A DNA stretch of 64,000 nucleotides, from the NCBI RefSeq assembly GCF_048537545.1, contig NZ_CP183218.1. The stretch is one strand, 5' to 3'. Each line of letters starts with the position of its first letter. The first letter of the stretch is position 1. Of the stretch, positions 18,586 through 27,609 are shown in pieces. Source of the DNA: Chania fonticola_B. GTDB taxonomy: Bacteria; Pseudomonadota; Gammaproteobacteria; Enterobacterales; Enterobacteriaceae. The notes under the pieces are model-generated. The model was not told where the DNA came from. It did no database searches and saw nothing but the letters and a program-made list of their open reading frames with translations. The position numbers and the translations under genes were made by a program.

Positions 18586-18598
18586 ATTTTACGTCCAA

Positions 18599-19681
18599 TT
18601 ATTTCTTCTTTTTCTTCTTCGGCTCAGGGGCCGGATGCGCCTGCACCCATTCTTTTACCAACGGTAACAGGATCCGCACGCTGTCGCGGCTGCGCTTGTC
18701 GATTCGCCCTGGCAGGTGGGTTTCCAGATATTGCAGATTGTCGTATTGCGGGCGATGCCAGGTAATGCCCTGCGGGAAGCTGGGGCTTACAGCACGCTGC
18801 TGGTAACCGTCTCGATCCCCAAGCGACCAGTTGGTGGCTTCTACCGCCATCACCGGAATTTTGGCGTTATCGAAGACGATCTGATCGGAACAGCAACCGG
18901 TGCCGGTTGGAAAACCTTTGCTGCCTGGGTTGATGGCCGCCTCAATACCATAACGGTGGGCGATGCTCAGCGCACGATCGCGGGATCTGGCCACCACTTC
19001 CGGCTCGGTGTTACGCCCGGAGTGGAAATAGAGGCGATCTCCGGTGATCAGGCTGTCGAGATTAATCACCAGTAGCGTGTTTTTGCGTTCCTCCGGCGTC
19101 ATACGGCCAAGGTAGTTTTTAGCGCCTACTGACTTCAGCTCTTCGCCACTCATGGCCACAAAGCGCAGGGTATAGGTGGTGGGGATGTTTTTCAGCCTGT
19201 TGGCCAACTCCAGCATCACGCCCACGCCGGAGGCATTGTCATCGACCCCCTGCAGCGTCAGGCCACCGAGGTTATTGTCCACCTCATCGTCGCTCAGCGG
19301 GGTATAGGTATCGAAGTGCGCCATGATGATGACCTGCTGGGGCCGCTCACCCTTTTTGGTCGCAATCACCGAGGTGACGCTGATCTTGCGCCAGTTTTCA
19401 CTGGTGTCTTTATTGGTGTAGAGATAACGGGCGTCAAAGGTACGGGTATCAGCCGGGTAGCCCATCTCGGTAAACTGCTGTTTCAGGTAGTCTGCGGCCA
19501 GTAATTCTGCCGGGCTGCCGGCCATGCGGCCGGGGAAGTAGGTAGCGATATGGCGGATCTGGTTGGCGGCGAACTGGCCCATCGGGGCTTCTTTTACGGG
19601 TTTGGTAGCGGCCGAAACGCTTACAGCACTGCCGAGAGCGACTAACAACAGCCCTGCCCTCAGACACAAGCGGGAAAACAT
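18599..19681 (-). CDS. iap: alkaline phosphatase isozyme conversion aminopeptidase
   Basis: About 360 aa from ATG 19681, with a signal peptide (MFSRLCLRAGLLLVALGSA...VSA) and an M28 zinc aminopeptidase domain: zinc ligands are visible in MAHFDTYTPLSDD, in QGVDDNASGVGVMLELA and in MSGEELKSVGAKNYL. It is exported and removes the N-terminal Arg from alkaline phosphatase in E. coli. The C-terminus ends in an unusual run of six lysines. I chose this start because AAGGAT lies upstream and the longer frame would bury the signal peptide. In E. coli iap also lies next to the cys genes. Confidence 0.88.
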   Translation of the reverse strand: MFSRLCLRAGLLLVALGSAVSVSAATKPVKEAPMGQFAANQIRHIATYFPGRMAGSPAELLAADYLKQQFTEMGYPADTRTFDARYLYTNKDTSENWRKISVTSVIATKKGERPQQVIIMAHFDTYTPLSDDEVDNNLGGLTLQGVDDNASGVGVMLELANRLKNIPTTYTLRFVAMSGEELKSVGAKNYLGRMTPEERKNTLLVINLDSLITGDRLYFHSGRNTEPEVVARSRDRALSIAHRYGIEAAINPGSKGFPTGTGCCSDQIVFDNAKIPVMAVEATNWSLGDRDGYQQRAVSPSFPQGITWHRPQYDNLQYLETHLPGRIDKRSRDSVRILLPLVKEWVQAHPAPEPKKKKKK

Positions 19682-20023
19682 ACCGAAAAATCCTTCTCTG
19701 ATAGCAGTGATGCCGATTATTTTTGCGGTAGTTAGTATGGGACGCCAGCGCCGATAAGACAATTTCTTCGCGTCCTATTTTTGTCTTGGGTGCGCGCCGT
19801 TAAACCGCTGCTATCCCTGTCTGGGGCGGAACATGTTTGACCATCGGGCAACATCAAGCAAGCTCTGTTAACTCGCACCCGTAACCCCATTACGTACAGC
19901 GAGTTAGGCGCAATGCCAACAGCCTTATTCCTTTTAAGAACATCTCATGCCTTTTCGTCATTTCAGGGGGCAAATCGCACGCCGTATAGTCACCCTATCA
20001 ATCTGTTATATGAAAAGGCCGTT
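19682..20023. promoter_or_regulatory. iap/cysG divergent control region
   Basis: About 340 bases between divergent iap and cysG-cysDNC. It should contain the CysB-dependent promoter of the cysGDNC operon. A 7-base inverted repeat (AACTCGC ... GCGAGTT) with a loop of about 22 bases lies at about 19870-19905; its meaning is unknown. No gene seen. Confidence 0.4.
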
Positions 20024-21454
20024 GTGGACTATCTACCAATATTTGCCGACCTGAAACACCGCCCTGTGCTGGTGGTTGGCGGCGGCGAAGTGGCTGCACG
20101 CAAAGTCGACCTCCTGCTACGCGCAGGGGCGCAGGTGCGGATCGCGGCGCAGGCGCTCTCAGAAGAGCTGGAGCACCAACACCTGCAAGGGCGCGTTGAG
20201 TGGCTGGGGCAGAACTTTGTGCCGCAGCAGTTAGACGACGTCTTTCTGGTGATTGCCGCTACCGACGATAGCGTGCTGAACGCCGAGGTGTATGCCGAAG
20301 CGGATAAGCGCCGCGTGCTGGCCAACGTAGTGGATGACCAACCGCGCTGCTCCTTTATCTTCCCGTCGATTATCGATCGCTCACCGTTGGTGGTGGCCGT
20401 GTCATCTAGCGGCCAAGCTCCGGTATTGGCGCGGATGTTACGTGAGAAGCTGGAAGCGTTATTGCCCGCCAGCCTGGGGCAGATGGCGGAACTGGCCGGA
20501 GGGTTGCGTGGCAAAGTGAAGCAACGGCTGGCTTCCATCGGGACCAGACGACGTTTCTGGGAGAAAACCTTCAACGGCCGTTTCGCGACGTTGGTGGCGA
20601 ATGGCCAGACGGAGCAGGCGCAGCAGCAGTTGGAACAGGATTTAACGGCTTTTGCGCAGGGTAATGAGGGGGCGCAAGGTGAGATCGCACTGGTCGGGGC
20701 AGGCCCGGGCGATGTCGGCTTGTTGACCCTACGCGGGCTGCAGGTGATGCAGCAGGCCGACGTGGTGCTTTACGATCACCTGGTGAGTGAAGAGACGCTG
20801 GATTTGGTGCGTCGCGACGCCGAACGTATCTGCGTGGGCAAACGCGCCAGTGCGCACTCGGTGATCCAGGAAGAGACCAATCGCCTGCTGGTGGAACTGG
20901 CGCAGCAAGGGAAGCGGGTGGTGCGGTTAAAAGGTGGCGATCCCTTTATCTTTGGCCGGGGTGGCGAAGAGTTACAGGTGGCCGCCGCTGCCGGGATCCC
21001 CTTCCAGGTAGTGCCGGGCGTAACCGCCGCAGCAGGGGCTACGGCCTATGCCGGTATTCCGCTAACGCACCGCGATCACGCCCAAAGCGTGACCTTTATT
21101 ACCGGCCATTGCCGTGACGATGACGACGGCTTGGATTGGCCTGCTCTGGCGCGGGCGCGTCAGACGTTGGCGATCTACATGGGTACGATGAAGGCGGCGG
21201 ATATCAGCCGCAACCTGATTGCCCATGGCCGTGATGCGAGCACGCCAGTCGCTGTGATCAGCCGGGGGACGCGGGCCGATCAGCAGGTGCAGACTGGCAC
21301 CTTACAACAGTTGGAACAATTAACTCGGCAGGCCCCGTTACCGGCGCTGCTGGTGATCGGTGAGGTGGTGGAATTACACCATCAAATCGCCTGGTTTGGG
21401 CATCAATCGCAGACGGCAGCGGCAGCGCGCCCGGCCGTCGTGAATTTGGCTTAA
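20024..21454 (+). CDS. cysG: siroheme synthase (multifunctional)
   Basis: The protein is 476 aa from a GTG at 20024 (DYLPIFADLKHRPVLVVGGG). The N-terminal 200 residues are the NAD-dependent dehydrogenase/ferrochelatase part (VVGGGEVAARKVDLLLRAG), and the C-terminal part is uroporphyrinogen III methyltransferase (LVGAGPGDVGLLTLRGL, then VVRLKGGDPFIFGRGGEE). It makes siroheme for CysI. The longer frame to 19913 lacks homology to CysG; AAAAGG precedes the GTG. It is the first gene of cysG-cysD-cysN-cysC, unlike E. coli, where cysG is elsewhere. Confidence 0.94.
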   Translation: MDYLPIFADLKHRPVLVVGGGEVAARKVDLLLRAGAQVRIAAQALSEELEHQHLQGRVEWLGQNFVPQQLDDVFLVIAATDDSVLNAEVYAEADKRRVLANVVDDQPRCSFIFPSIIDRSPLVVAVSSSGQAPVLARMLREKLEALLPASLGQMAELAGGLRGKVKQRLASIGTRRRFWEKTFNGRFATLVANGQTEQAQQQLEQDLTAFAQGNEGAQGEIALVGAGPGDVGLLTLRGLQVMQQADVVLYDHLVSEETLDLVRRDAERICVGKRASAHSVIQEETNRLLVELAQQGKRVVRLKGGDPFIFGRGGEELQVAAAAGIPFQVVPGVTAAAGATAYAGIPLTHRDHAQSVTFITGHCRDDDDGLDWPALARARQTLAIYMGTMKAADISRNLIAHGRDASTPVAVISRGTRADQQVQTGTLQQLEQLTRQAPLPALLVIGEVVELHHQIAWFGHQSQTAAAARPAVVNLA

Positions 21455-21464
21455 AGGATCTGTT

Positions 21465-22373
21465 ATGGACCAAAAACGACTCACTCATTTGCGGCAATTG
21501 GAGGCGGAGAGCATCCATATCATCCGTGAAGTGGCCGCCGAATTCGGCAATCCGGTGATGCTCTATTCCATCGGTAAAGACTCCTCGGTGATGCTGCATC
21601 TGGCACGCAAGGCGTTCTACCCGGGCACGCTGCCGTTCCCACTGCTGCATGTGGATACCGGCTGGAAATTCAACGAAATGTACCAATTCCGCGATCGTAC
21701 CGCCAAAGAGTACGGTTTCGAGCTGCTGATCCACAAAAACCCGGAAGGGGTGGCTATGGGGATCAACCCGTTTGTCCACGGCAGCGCCAAGCACACCGAT
21801 ATCATGAAAACCGAAGGCCTCAAGCAGGCGCTGAACAAGTACGGTTTTGACGCCGCCTTCGGTGGTGCCCGCCGCGACGAAGAGAAATCCCGCGCCAAAG
21901 AGCGCATCTATTCTTTCCGCGATCGCTTCCACCGCTGGGATCCGAAAAACCAGCGCCCGGAGCTTTGGCACAACTATAACGGCCAGATCAACAAGGGCGA
22001 GAGCATCCGCGTGTTCCCGCTGTCGAACTGGACCGAGCTGGATATCTGGCAATATATCTTCCTGGAGAAGATCGACATCGTGCCGCTCTACCTGGCCAAA
22101 CCGCGCCCGGTGGTGGAACGCGACGGCATGTTGATGATGGTGGATGACGATCGTATCGATCTGCAACCGGGTGAGGTGATCAGCCAGCGTATGGTGCGGT
22201 TCCGTACCCTCGGCTGCTGGCCGTTGACCGGCGCGGTGGATTCTTCTGCGCAGACGCTGCCGGAGATCATCGAGGAAATGCTGGTTTCTACCACCAGCGA
22301 ACGTCAGGGCCGCATGATCGACCGCGATCAGTCCGGTTCGATGGAGCTGAAAAAGCGCCAAGGGTATTTCTAA
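21465..22373 (+). CDS. cysD: sulfate adenylyltransferase subunit 2
   Basis: The 302-aa protein has the PP-loop (LYSIGKDSSVMLHLA) and the block YPGTLPFPLLHVDTGWKF of CysD enzymes. With the GTPase CysN it makes adenosine 5'-phosphosulfate from sulfate and ATP. It follows cysG by 10 bases and is followed by cysN after 12, so it is in one operon. Length equals E. coli CysD. Confidence 0.97.
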   Translation: MDQKRLTHLRQLEAESIHIIREVAAEFGNPVMLYSIGKDSSVMLHLARKAFYPGTLPFPLLHVDTGWKFNEMYQFRDRTAKEYGFELLIHKNPEGVAMGINPFVHGSAKHTDIMKTEGLKQALNKYGFDAAFGGARRDEEKSRAKERIYSFRDRFHRWDPKNQRPELWHNYNGQINKGESIRVFPLSNWTELDIWQYIFLEKIDIVPLYLAKPRPVVERDGMLMMVDDDRIDLQPGEVISQRMVRFRTLGCWPLTGAVDSSAQTLPEIIEEMLVSTTSERQGRMIDRDQSGSMELKKRQGYF

Positions 22374-22385
22374 GGAGCCGCCGGA

Positions 22386-23816
22386 ATGAACAACGTTATT
22401 GCACAACAAATCGCCGAACAGGGCGGGGTAGAAGCCTACCTGCACGCGCAGCAGCACAAGAGCCTGCTACGTTTCCTGACCTGTGGCAGCGTGGACGACG
22501 GTAAAAGCACCCTGATTGGCCGCTTGCTGCACGATACCCGCCAGATCTACGAAGATCAGCTCTCAACCCTGCATACCGACAGTAAACGCATCGGCACCCA
22601 AGGGGAGAAGCTCGATTTGGCCTTGCTGGTGGATGGCCTGCAGGCAGAACGTGAGCAGGGCATTACCATCGACGTGGCCTACCGCTATTTCTCGACCGAA
22701 AAGCGCAAATTTATCATCGCCGATACGCCGGGGCATGAGCAGTACACCCGCAATATGGCTACCGGTGCCTCGACCTGCGACTTGGCGATCCTGCTGATCG
22801 ATGCGCGCAAAGGCGTGCTGGATCAGACCCGTCGCCACAGTTTTATCGCCACGCTGCTCGGTATTCGCCACCTGGTGGTGGCGGTGAACAAAATGGACCT
22901 GGTGGATTACAGCCAGGCGGTGTTTGAACAGTTCAAACAGGATTACCTGAGCTTCGCCGAGCAGTTGCCCAACGACCTGGAGATTAAATTCGTCCCGTTG
23001 TCGGCACTGGACGGTGACAACGTTGCTAGCCAGAGCATACAGATGCCTTGGTATAGCGGCCCGACACTGTTGGAAGTGTTGGAAAGTGTGGATGTCATCA
23101 GCGAGCGTGAACATCAGCCGCTGCGCTTCCCGGTACAATACGTCAACCGCCCGAATCTCGATTTCCGCGGTTATGCCGGGACTTTGTCTGCCGGTGTGGT
23201 CCGCGTGGGCCAGCGCATCAAGGTGCTGCCGTCTGGCGTTGAATCCACCGTGGCGCGCATCGTGACCTTTGATGGCGATCTGCAGGAGGCGGGGCCGGGT
23301 GAAGCGATCACGCTGGTGCTGAAAGACGAAGTCGACATCAGCCGGGGCGACCTGCTGGTGGATGCCAGCGAAACCCTACAGGCCACGCAAAGCGCCTTGG
23401 CGGACGTGGTATGGATGGCAGAACAGCCGTTGTTACCGGGCCAAAGCTACGACATCAAGGTAGCCGGGAAGAAAACTCGCGCCCGCGTTGAGAGCATTCG
23501 CCATCAGGTGGAGATCAACTCGCTGGCGCAGCATCAGGCCGACGTGTTGCCCCTGAACGGCATTGGGCTGGTGGAGCTGACCTTCGACGAACCGCTGGTG
23601 CTGGACAGCTATCAGCAGAATCACGATACCGGCGGCCTGATCTTTATCGATCGTTTGACCAACGTCACGGTTGGTGCGGGGTTGATCCGCGAAGCCTTGC
23701 AGCAGGATAATCCGGCAGCGGCGGGCAATTTCAGCGCCTTTGAACTGGAGCTGAATGCCTTGGTACGCAAGCATTTCCCACACTGGGGTGCGCGTGACCT
23801 GCTGAAGGGGAATTAA
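22386..23816 (+). CDS. cysN: sulfate adenylyltransferase subunit 1 (GTPase)
   Basis: The 476-aa protein is an EF-Tu-like GTPase with G1 CGSVDDGKSTLIGRLL, G3 ADTPGHEQYTRN and G4 AVNKMDLVDY, followed by two beta-barrel domains. It couples GTP hydrolysis to APS synthesis by CysD. The gene is a stand-alone CysN, not fused to CysC. Followed immediately by cysC. Confidence 0.97.
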   Translation: MNNVIAQQIAEQGGVEAYLHAQQHKSLLRFLTCGSVDDGKSTLIGRLLHDTRQIYEDQLSTLHTDSKRIGTQGEKLDLALLVDGLQAEREQGITIDVAYRYFSTEKRKFIIADTPGHEQYTRNMATGASTCDLAILLIDARKGVLDQTRRHSFIATLLGIRHLVVAVNKMDLVDYSQAVFEQFKQDYLSFAEQLPNDLEIKFVPLSALDGDNVASQSIQMPWYSGPTLLEVLESVDVISEREHQPLRFPVQYVNRPNLDFRGYAGTLSAGVVRVGQRIKVLPSGVESTVARIVTFDGDLQEAGPGEAITLVLKDEVDISRGDLLVDASETLQATQSALADVVWMAEQPLLPGQSYDIKVAGKKTRARVESIRHQVEINSLAQHQADVLPLNGIGLVELTFDEPLVLDSYQQNHDTGGLIFIDRLTNVTVGAGLIREALQQDNPAAAGNFSAFELELNALVRKHFPHWGARDLLKGN

Positions 23817-23817
23817 C

Positions 23818-24435
23818 GTGGCCGAGGCTGAGTTAGCGAAAGACGAAAACGTTGTGTGGCACCCGCATGCGGTTACGCGTGCGGAGCGTGAAACAGCGAA
23901 CGGCCATCAGGGTGTGGTGCTATGGTTTACCGGCCTGTCTGGTTCGGGGAAATCGACCGTGGCTGGCGCGCTGGAGCAGGCGCTGCATCAGTTGGGGGTC
24001 AGTACCTATCTGCTGGATGGTGACAATGTGCGCCACGGCCTGTGCCGCGACTTGGGGTTCTCCGACGACGATCGGCGCGAGAATATCCGCCGGGTGGGGG
24101 AAGTGGCCAAGCTGATGGTGGATGCTGGGCTGGTGGTGTTGACGGCGTTTATCTCACCGCACCGTGCCGAACGGCAGATGGTGCGGGAAATGTTGGCCGA
24201 GGGACAGTTTATCGAAGTGTTTGTCGACACCCCGCTGGCGATTTGTGAGGCTCGCGATCCGAAAGGATTGTACAAAAAGGCCCGCGCCGGTGAGTTGCGT
24301 AATTTCACCGGTATCGATTCGGTGTACGAGGCGCCGGAACGGCCGGATATCCGGCTTAATGGTGAACAATTGGTAACAAATTTGACCGCGCAATTGTTAG
24401 ACCTGCTGCGTGGTCAGGCTATTATCAAACCCTGA
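23818..24435 (+). CDS. cysC: adenylyl-sulfate (APS) kinase
   Basis: The 205-aa protein contains the P-loop FTGLSGSGKSTVAGAL and the LDGDNVRHGLCRDLGFS block of APS kinases. It phosphorylates APS to PAPS for CysH. The start codon is a GTG at 23818, one base after the cysN stop, with AGGGG upstream. Last gene of the operon, followed by a strong terminator. Confidence 0.96.
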   Translation: MAEAELAKDENVVWHPHAVTRAERETANGHQGVVLWFTGLSGSGKSTVAGALEQALHQLGVSTYLLDGDNVRHGLCRDLGFSDDDRRENIRRVGEVAKLMVDAGLVVLTAFISPHRAERQMVREMLAEGQFIEVFVDTPLAICEARDPKGLYKKARAGELRNFTGIDSVYEAPERPDIRLNGEQLVTNLTAQLLDLLRGQAIIKP

Positions 24436-24441
24436 ATTCGC

Positions 24442-24477
24442 AAAAAGCGCGTGGCGTGATCGAGCTACGCGCTTTTT
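24442..24477 (+). terminator. intrinsic terminator of cysG-cysDNC
   Basis: A perfect 11-bp stem AAAAAGCGCGT / ACGCGCTTTTT with a 14-base loop begins 6 bases after the cysC stop and ends in a T-run. It could work in both directions. Confidence 0.85.
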
Positions 24478-24523
24478 ACTCTAGCAAGTCGCCGCAGAGC
24501 GAGCCAATAGACCAGGGAACGCT

Positions 24524-24841
24524 ATGCAAAATGCCACGCCACTAGTGATTGATAGCCAACTCGAGCAAGAGGAACCCTCGTACTCCTTTTTGGGCGGCAC
24601 CAGCGGCTTTGTCTTCTATTGGCTGGCGTTTACCGTGCCTTTTATAGTTTACGGTTCTAACACCTTGTTTTTCCTTCTTTATACCTGGCCGTTTTTCCTG
24701 GCTTTGATGCCAGCCTCGGTGCTGCTGGGTATCGTCTTCAGCGTGGTGCTGCGCGGGCGTTTGTTCCTCACGCTGCTGTTGACCGGTATCACCGTCATCT
24801 GTCTGTTTTGGCTGGTGTTCAGCTTTCTGAGTGGCTGGTAA
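24524..24841 (+). CDS. ygbE: DUF3561 inner-membrane protein (YgbE)
   Basis: A 105-aa protein with a polar N-terminal 25 residues and three hydrophobic segments (FVFYWLAFTVPFIVYG, LYTWPFFLALMPASVLLGIV, LTLLLTGITVICLFWLVFSF). Its size and position between cysC and ftsB match E. coli ygbE. Function is unknown. It is separated from cysC by a terminator, so it probably has its own promoter. Confidence 0.85.
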   Translation: MQNATPLVIDSQLEQEEPSYSFLGGTSGFVFYWLAFTVPFIVYGSNTLFFLLYTWPFFLALMPASVLLGIVFSVVLRGRLFLTLLLTGITVICLFWLVFSFLSGW

Positions 24842-24863
24842 TAAAAAGGGCGCCAGTGCGCCC
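24842..24863 (-). terminator. terminator of the amino-acid ABC operon
   Basis: On the minus strand GGGCGC / GCGCCC with a 4-base loop is followed by TTTTT. It lies 27 bases beyond the stop of the leftward ATPase gene and also separates it from ygbE. Confidence 0.75.
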
Positions 24864-24889
24864 AAGAGATGTCAAAGCGGTGCCGAAGG

Positions 24890-25612
24890 TTACAAAACTT
24901 TGCTTAAAAATGCCTGGGTGCGCGGATTGGTCGGGTTACCGAAGATGTGCTCCGGTGTGCCTTCTTCCTGAATGATCCCCTGATCGATAAACAGCATCCG
25001 GTCGGCCACTTCGCGGGCGAAGCCCATTTCATGGGTTACTACCACCATGGTCATGCCTTCAAGAGCCAGCGCCTTCATCACCGCCAACACTTCCCCGACC
25101 AACTCCGGATCCAGCGCCGAGGTAGGCTCATCAAACAGCATGATTTGCGGTTCCATCGCCAATGCGCGGGCGATGGCGACACGCTGTTGCTGCCCACCGG
25201 ACAGGCTGCTGGGATAGGCATCGATTTTGTCCAGCAGGCCCACTTTATTCAGTAGTACCTCGGCACGTTCAATAGCCTCGCTGCGAGGCAGTTTTTTCAC
25301 GTCCATCGGCGCCATGATGATGTTCTCCAACACCGTCATATGCGGGAACAGGTTAAAGCGTTGGAATACCATGCCCACGCTTTCACGCATCTTGTTCAGA
25401 TCGGTCTTCTGATCGTGAATGGCAAAGCCATTGACGTCGATCTCACCGCCCGAGAGCGTCTCCAGCGCGTTGATACAGCGCAGAAAGGTACTTTTACCGG
25501 AGCCGGAAGGGCCGATAATGCATACCACTTCTTTCGGCGCGATCTGGCAGGAGATCCCGCGCAGCACGTGGGCTTCGCCAAATTGTTTTTGCAGGTTATG
25601 TACGCGAATCAC
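24890..25612 (-). CDS. polar amino-acid ABC transporter ATPase
   Basis: The 240-aa protein has Walker A GPSGSGKST, the signature LSGGQQQRVAIARAL, Walker B IMLFDEPTSALDPE and the switch His in VVTHEMGF. It closely resembles GlnQ/ArtP-type ATPases and energises import through the adjoining permease. It overlaps the permease gene by 17 bases. Substrate cannot be set from this subunit. Confidence 0.93.
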   Translation of the reverse strand: MIRVHNLQKQFGEAHVLRGISCQIAPKEVVCIIGPSGSGKSTFLRCINALETLSGGEIDVNGFAIHDQKTDLNKMRESVGMVFQRFNLFPHMTVLENIIMAPMDVKKLPRSEAIERAEVLLNKVGLLDKIDAYPSSLSGGQQQRVAIARALAMEPQIMLFDEPTSALDPELVGEVLAVMKALALEGMTMVVVTHEMGFAREVADRMLFIDQGIIQEEGTPEHIFGNPTNPRTQAFLSKVL

Positions 25613-26363
25613 TTTTACCGAACCTTTTTTCCATGTGTTGCACCATCAGCGAGAGCAGGAAGGTGATGACCCAATAGATCACTGAAATAGTCAGATAGGG
25701 CTCCCAGTAGGTGGCGTACGCGCCGGAAACGGTACGCGCGGCATAAGCCAGATCCGCCAGACCAATCGCGGAGGCCAGGGACGAATCCTTGACGATGGCG
25801 ATGGCGTTGTTGCCAAGAGGCGGCAGCATGCGGCGGAAGGCCTGCGGCAGGATCACCTTACGCATGGTCTTGCCGTAGCCCATCCCCAACGAGCGTGAAG
25901 CCTCCATCTGGCCGCGGTCGATCGACTGGATCCCGGCACGGAATATCTCCGAGACGTAAGCACCGGCGTTCAACGTGATGGCGACTACGCAAGACAGGAA
26001 GGCACCGTAATCGGAACGTAATGCGCGTGCGAAGTCGACGCTCATCAAACCGTTGCTGACCAGCAGGCCGTCACGCGGGTTGATAAACAGCGGCACCAGC
26101 GCGAAGTGGACCACCATGATTTGCACAAACAGCGGTGTGCCCCGGAAGGCGCTGATGTAGATGCGCACCGGCCATTGCACGCAATAGTGCAGGATCGGTT
26201 TCCAGATGCCGTGCGGTGCCTGCGCCAGGCGGCCTAACCCGAGGAGCAGCCCCCAGGTGGTGCCCAGGATCACGCAGATGATGGTACATTTGATGGTCAT
26301 CCAGGCACCCTCCATAAACAGCGGAGCGTATTCCTCAATGATCTCCCAACGGAATGCTGACAA
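25596..26363 (-). CDS. polar amino-acid ABC transporter permease
   Basis: About 255 aa from a TTG at 26363 (SAFRWEIIEEYAPLFMEGAW). It has the HisMQ-type five-helix layout and the ATPase-contact loop EASRSLGMGYGKTMRKVILPQAF. I chose this TTG because AAGGATTATA lies just upstream; an earlier TTG at 26423 falls inside an intercistronic hairpin and lacks a ribosome-binding site. The start remains uncertain. It forms the membrane channel with the ATPase and binding protein next to it. Confidence 0.88.
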   Translation of the reverse strand: MSAFRWEIIEEYAPLFMEGAWMTIKCTIICVILGTTWGLLLGLGRLAQAPHGIWKPILHYCVQWPVRIYISAFRGTPLFVQIMVVHFALVPLFINPRDGLLVSNGLMSVDFARALRSDYGAFLSCVVAITLNAGAYVSEIFRAGIQSIDRGQMEASRSLGMGYGKTMRKVILPQAFRRMLPPLGNNAIAIVKDSSLASAIGLADLAYAARTVSGAYATYWEPYLTISVIYWVITFLLSLMVQHMEKRFGKSDSRT

Positions 26364-26409
26364 AATATAATCCTTACGGTGGTAGTGCGAACTTGTGGGT
26401 CTAATGCGT

Positions 26410-26433
26410 AGGGGCACAGTCAATTGTGCCCCT
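26410..26433. promoter_or_regulatory. intercistronic hairpin between binding protein and permease genes
   Basis: AGGGGCACA and TGTGCCCCT form a perfect 9-bp stem with a 6-base loop, just after the binding-protein stop codon. Such hairpins commonly protect the upstream message and reduce readthrough, giving more binding protein than permease. Function is inferred. Confidence 0.6.
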
Positions 26434-26446
26434 ATTTAAAGCCGGT

Positions 26447-27217
26447 TTATTCTGCTGGCAGCGTAGGGACGTTGCTGTCGAACCAGGTCTGGTAGATTTT
26501 GGCGTAGGTGCCATCGGCGATGATTTTCTTCAGGCCGCTGTTGATCTTGTTACGCAGCTCATCGTTGCCCTTGGCCACCGCAATGCCGAAATACTGGCGC
26601 TCAAACTTGGCGTCTGACACCAGCTTGAACTCTTTCTCCGGGTGGGTCTTGATATAGAACTTGGCCACGCCAACGTCACCCACGGCCGCGCCAATGCCAT
26701 CTTCATACAGCTCTTGCAGCAGCAGCGGGGTGTTATCAAAACGCTTGATGGCGGTGCTGTTCTTACCCAAGACGTCGGAAACCACGATGTCGCCGGTGCT
26801 GGAGTTAACCACGCCCACCTTCAGGGTTTTCAGCGCGTCGATAGAGTCTACCGTAGACTCTTTTGGTACCACGATAGCCTGCTCTGCCGGGAAGTATGGC
26901 GTAGAGAAGTCGACCATCTGCTTGCGCTTGTCGGTAATGGTGATGCCGGAAATGATGATGTCGCGGTCGCCAGAGTTCAAGGTGGCAAAGATGCCTTCCC
27001 ACGGCGTATTTACCAGCTTCACCTGGAAACCTTCCGCTTTGGCGACGGCCTTGATCACATCGATATCAAAACCTTCCAGCTCTTTTTTGCTGTTTTCGTA
27101 TTCGAACGGGCGATAGGTACCGCCGGAGCCGACAACATACGTCGGTTCTGCGGCAAAGGAAGCCGCGGAAAAAGTGGCCGCCAGGCAGGCACTAATCAGC
27201 ACTAAACGTTTTAACAT
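26447..27217 (-). CDS. polar amino-acid ABC transporter substrate-binding protein (family 3)
   Basis: About 256 aa with a signal peptide ending at SFAAEP and the family-3 pattern GTYRPFEYEN, LEGFDIDVIKAVAK, NTPWEGIFATLNSGDRDIII and ITITDKRKQMVDFSTPYF. It captures a polar, possibly basic, amino acid in the periplasm. I start at ATG 27217, with GGGGA six to seven bases upstream; another ATG six bases earlier has no spacing for the same site. First gene of a leftward three-gene importer set between ygbE and ftsB. Confidence 0.9.
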   Translation of the reverse strand: MLKRLVLISACLAATFSAASFAAEPTYVVGSGGTYRPFEYENSKKELEGFDIDVIKAVAKAEGFQVKLVNTPWEGIFATLNSGDRDIIISGITITDKRKQMVDFSTPYFPAEQAIVVPKESTVDSIDALKTLKVGVVNSSTGDIVVSDVLGKNSTAIKRFDNTPLLLQELYEDGIGAAVGDVGVAKFYIKTHPEKEFKLVSDAKFERQYFGIAVAKGNDELRNKINSGLKKIIADGTYAKIYQTWFDSNVPTLPAE

Positions 27218-27609
27218 GAGCATTCCCCGAATAAGTTGAGTCGTTGAGTAAAGGTTATACATTGGATTTATTTATGCACTTTAGATGCATAAAAATAAAC
27301 TTACATGAATAAAAACACAACCCCTACCTGATGATGAAAATGCTAACAGTGTTAAATATGAATAATTATTTAAAAATTGGCGTAAATGTCGGTGGAAATG
27401 CCATCGATCCAGTTATTCTTACTGCATACTGACGCAAGGGGCGGTGCACGTTATGCCTGTCTAGATTTAATGCCGCTTTCAGGCGACAATCAGGCGCTAA
27501 ACTCAGGAAGTTCTGATTACGCTTGAGGGCTGCAGGTGAAAAGCCGCTGCTGGTGTGGAGTCAAACGGCAAGTTGTGGGATGATTAAGCGCTTTTTTTAG
27601 GGGGCGGAG
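27218..27609. promoter_or_regulatory. control region between the ABC importer and ftsB
   Basis: A 392-base divergent region. Near the importer, TATAAC on the minus strand (about 27260) is a possible -10, but its -35 is poor. TGAATAATTATTTA at about 27359-27372 resembles an ArgR half-operator pair, which would suit a basic amino-acid importer; this is weak. No gene was seen. Confidence 0.35.

Noticed and set aside
17849..19800. CRISPR array or cas genes in the cysH-iap interval
   Set aside because: No regularly spaced repeats and no cas-like frames; only the toxin-antitoxin pair is present.
21258..22457. 399-codon minus-strand frame opposite cysG-cysD
   Set aside because: It is a shadow of two overlapping real genes, with His-rich unstructured content.
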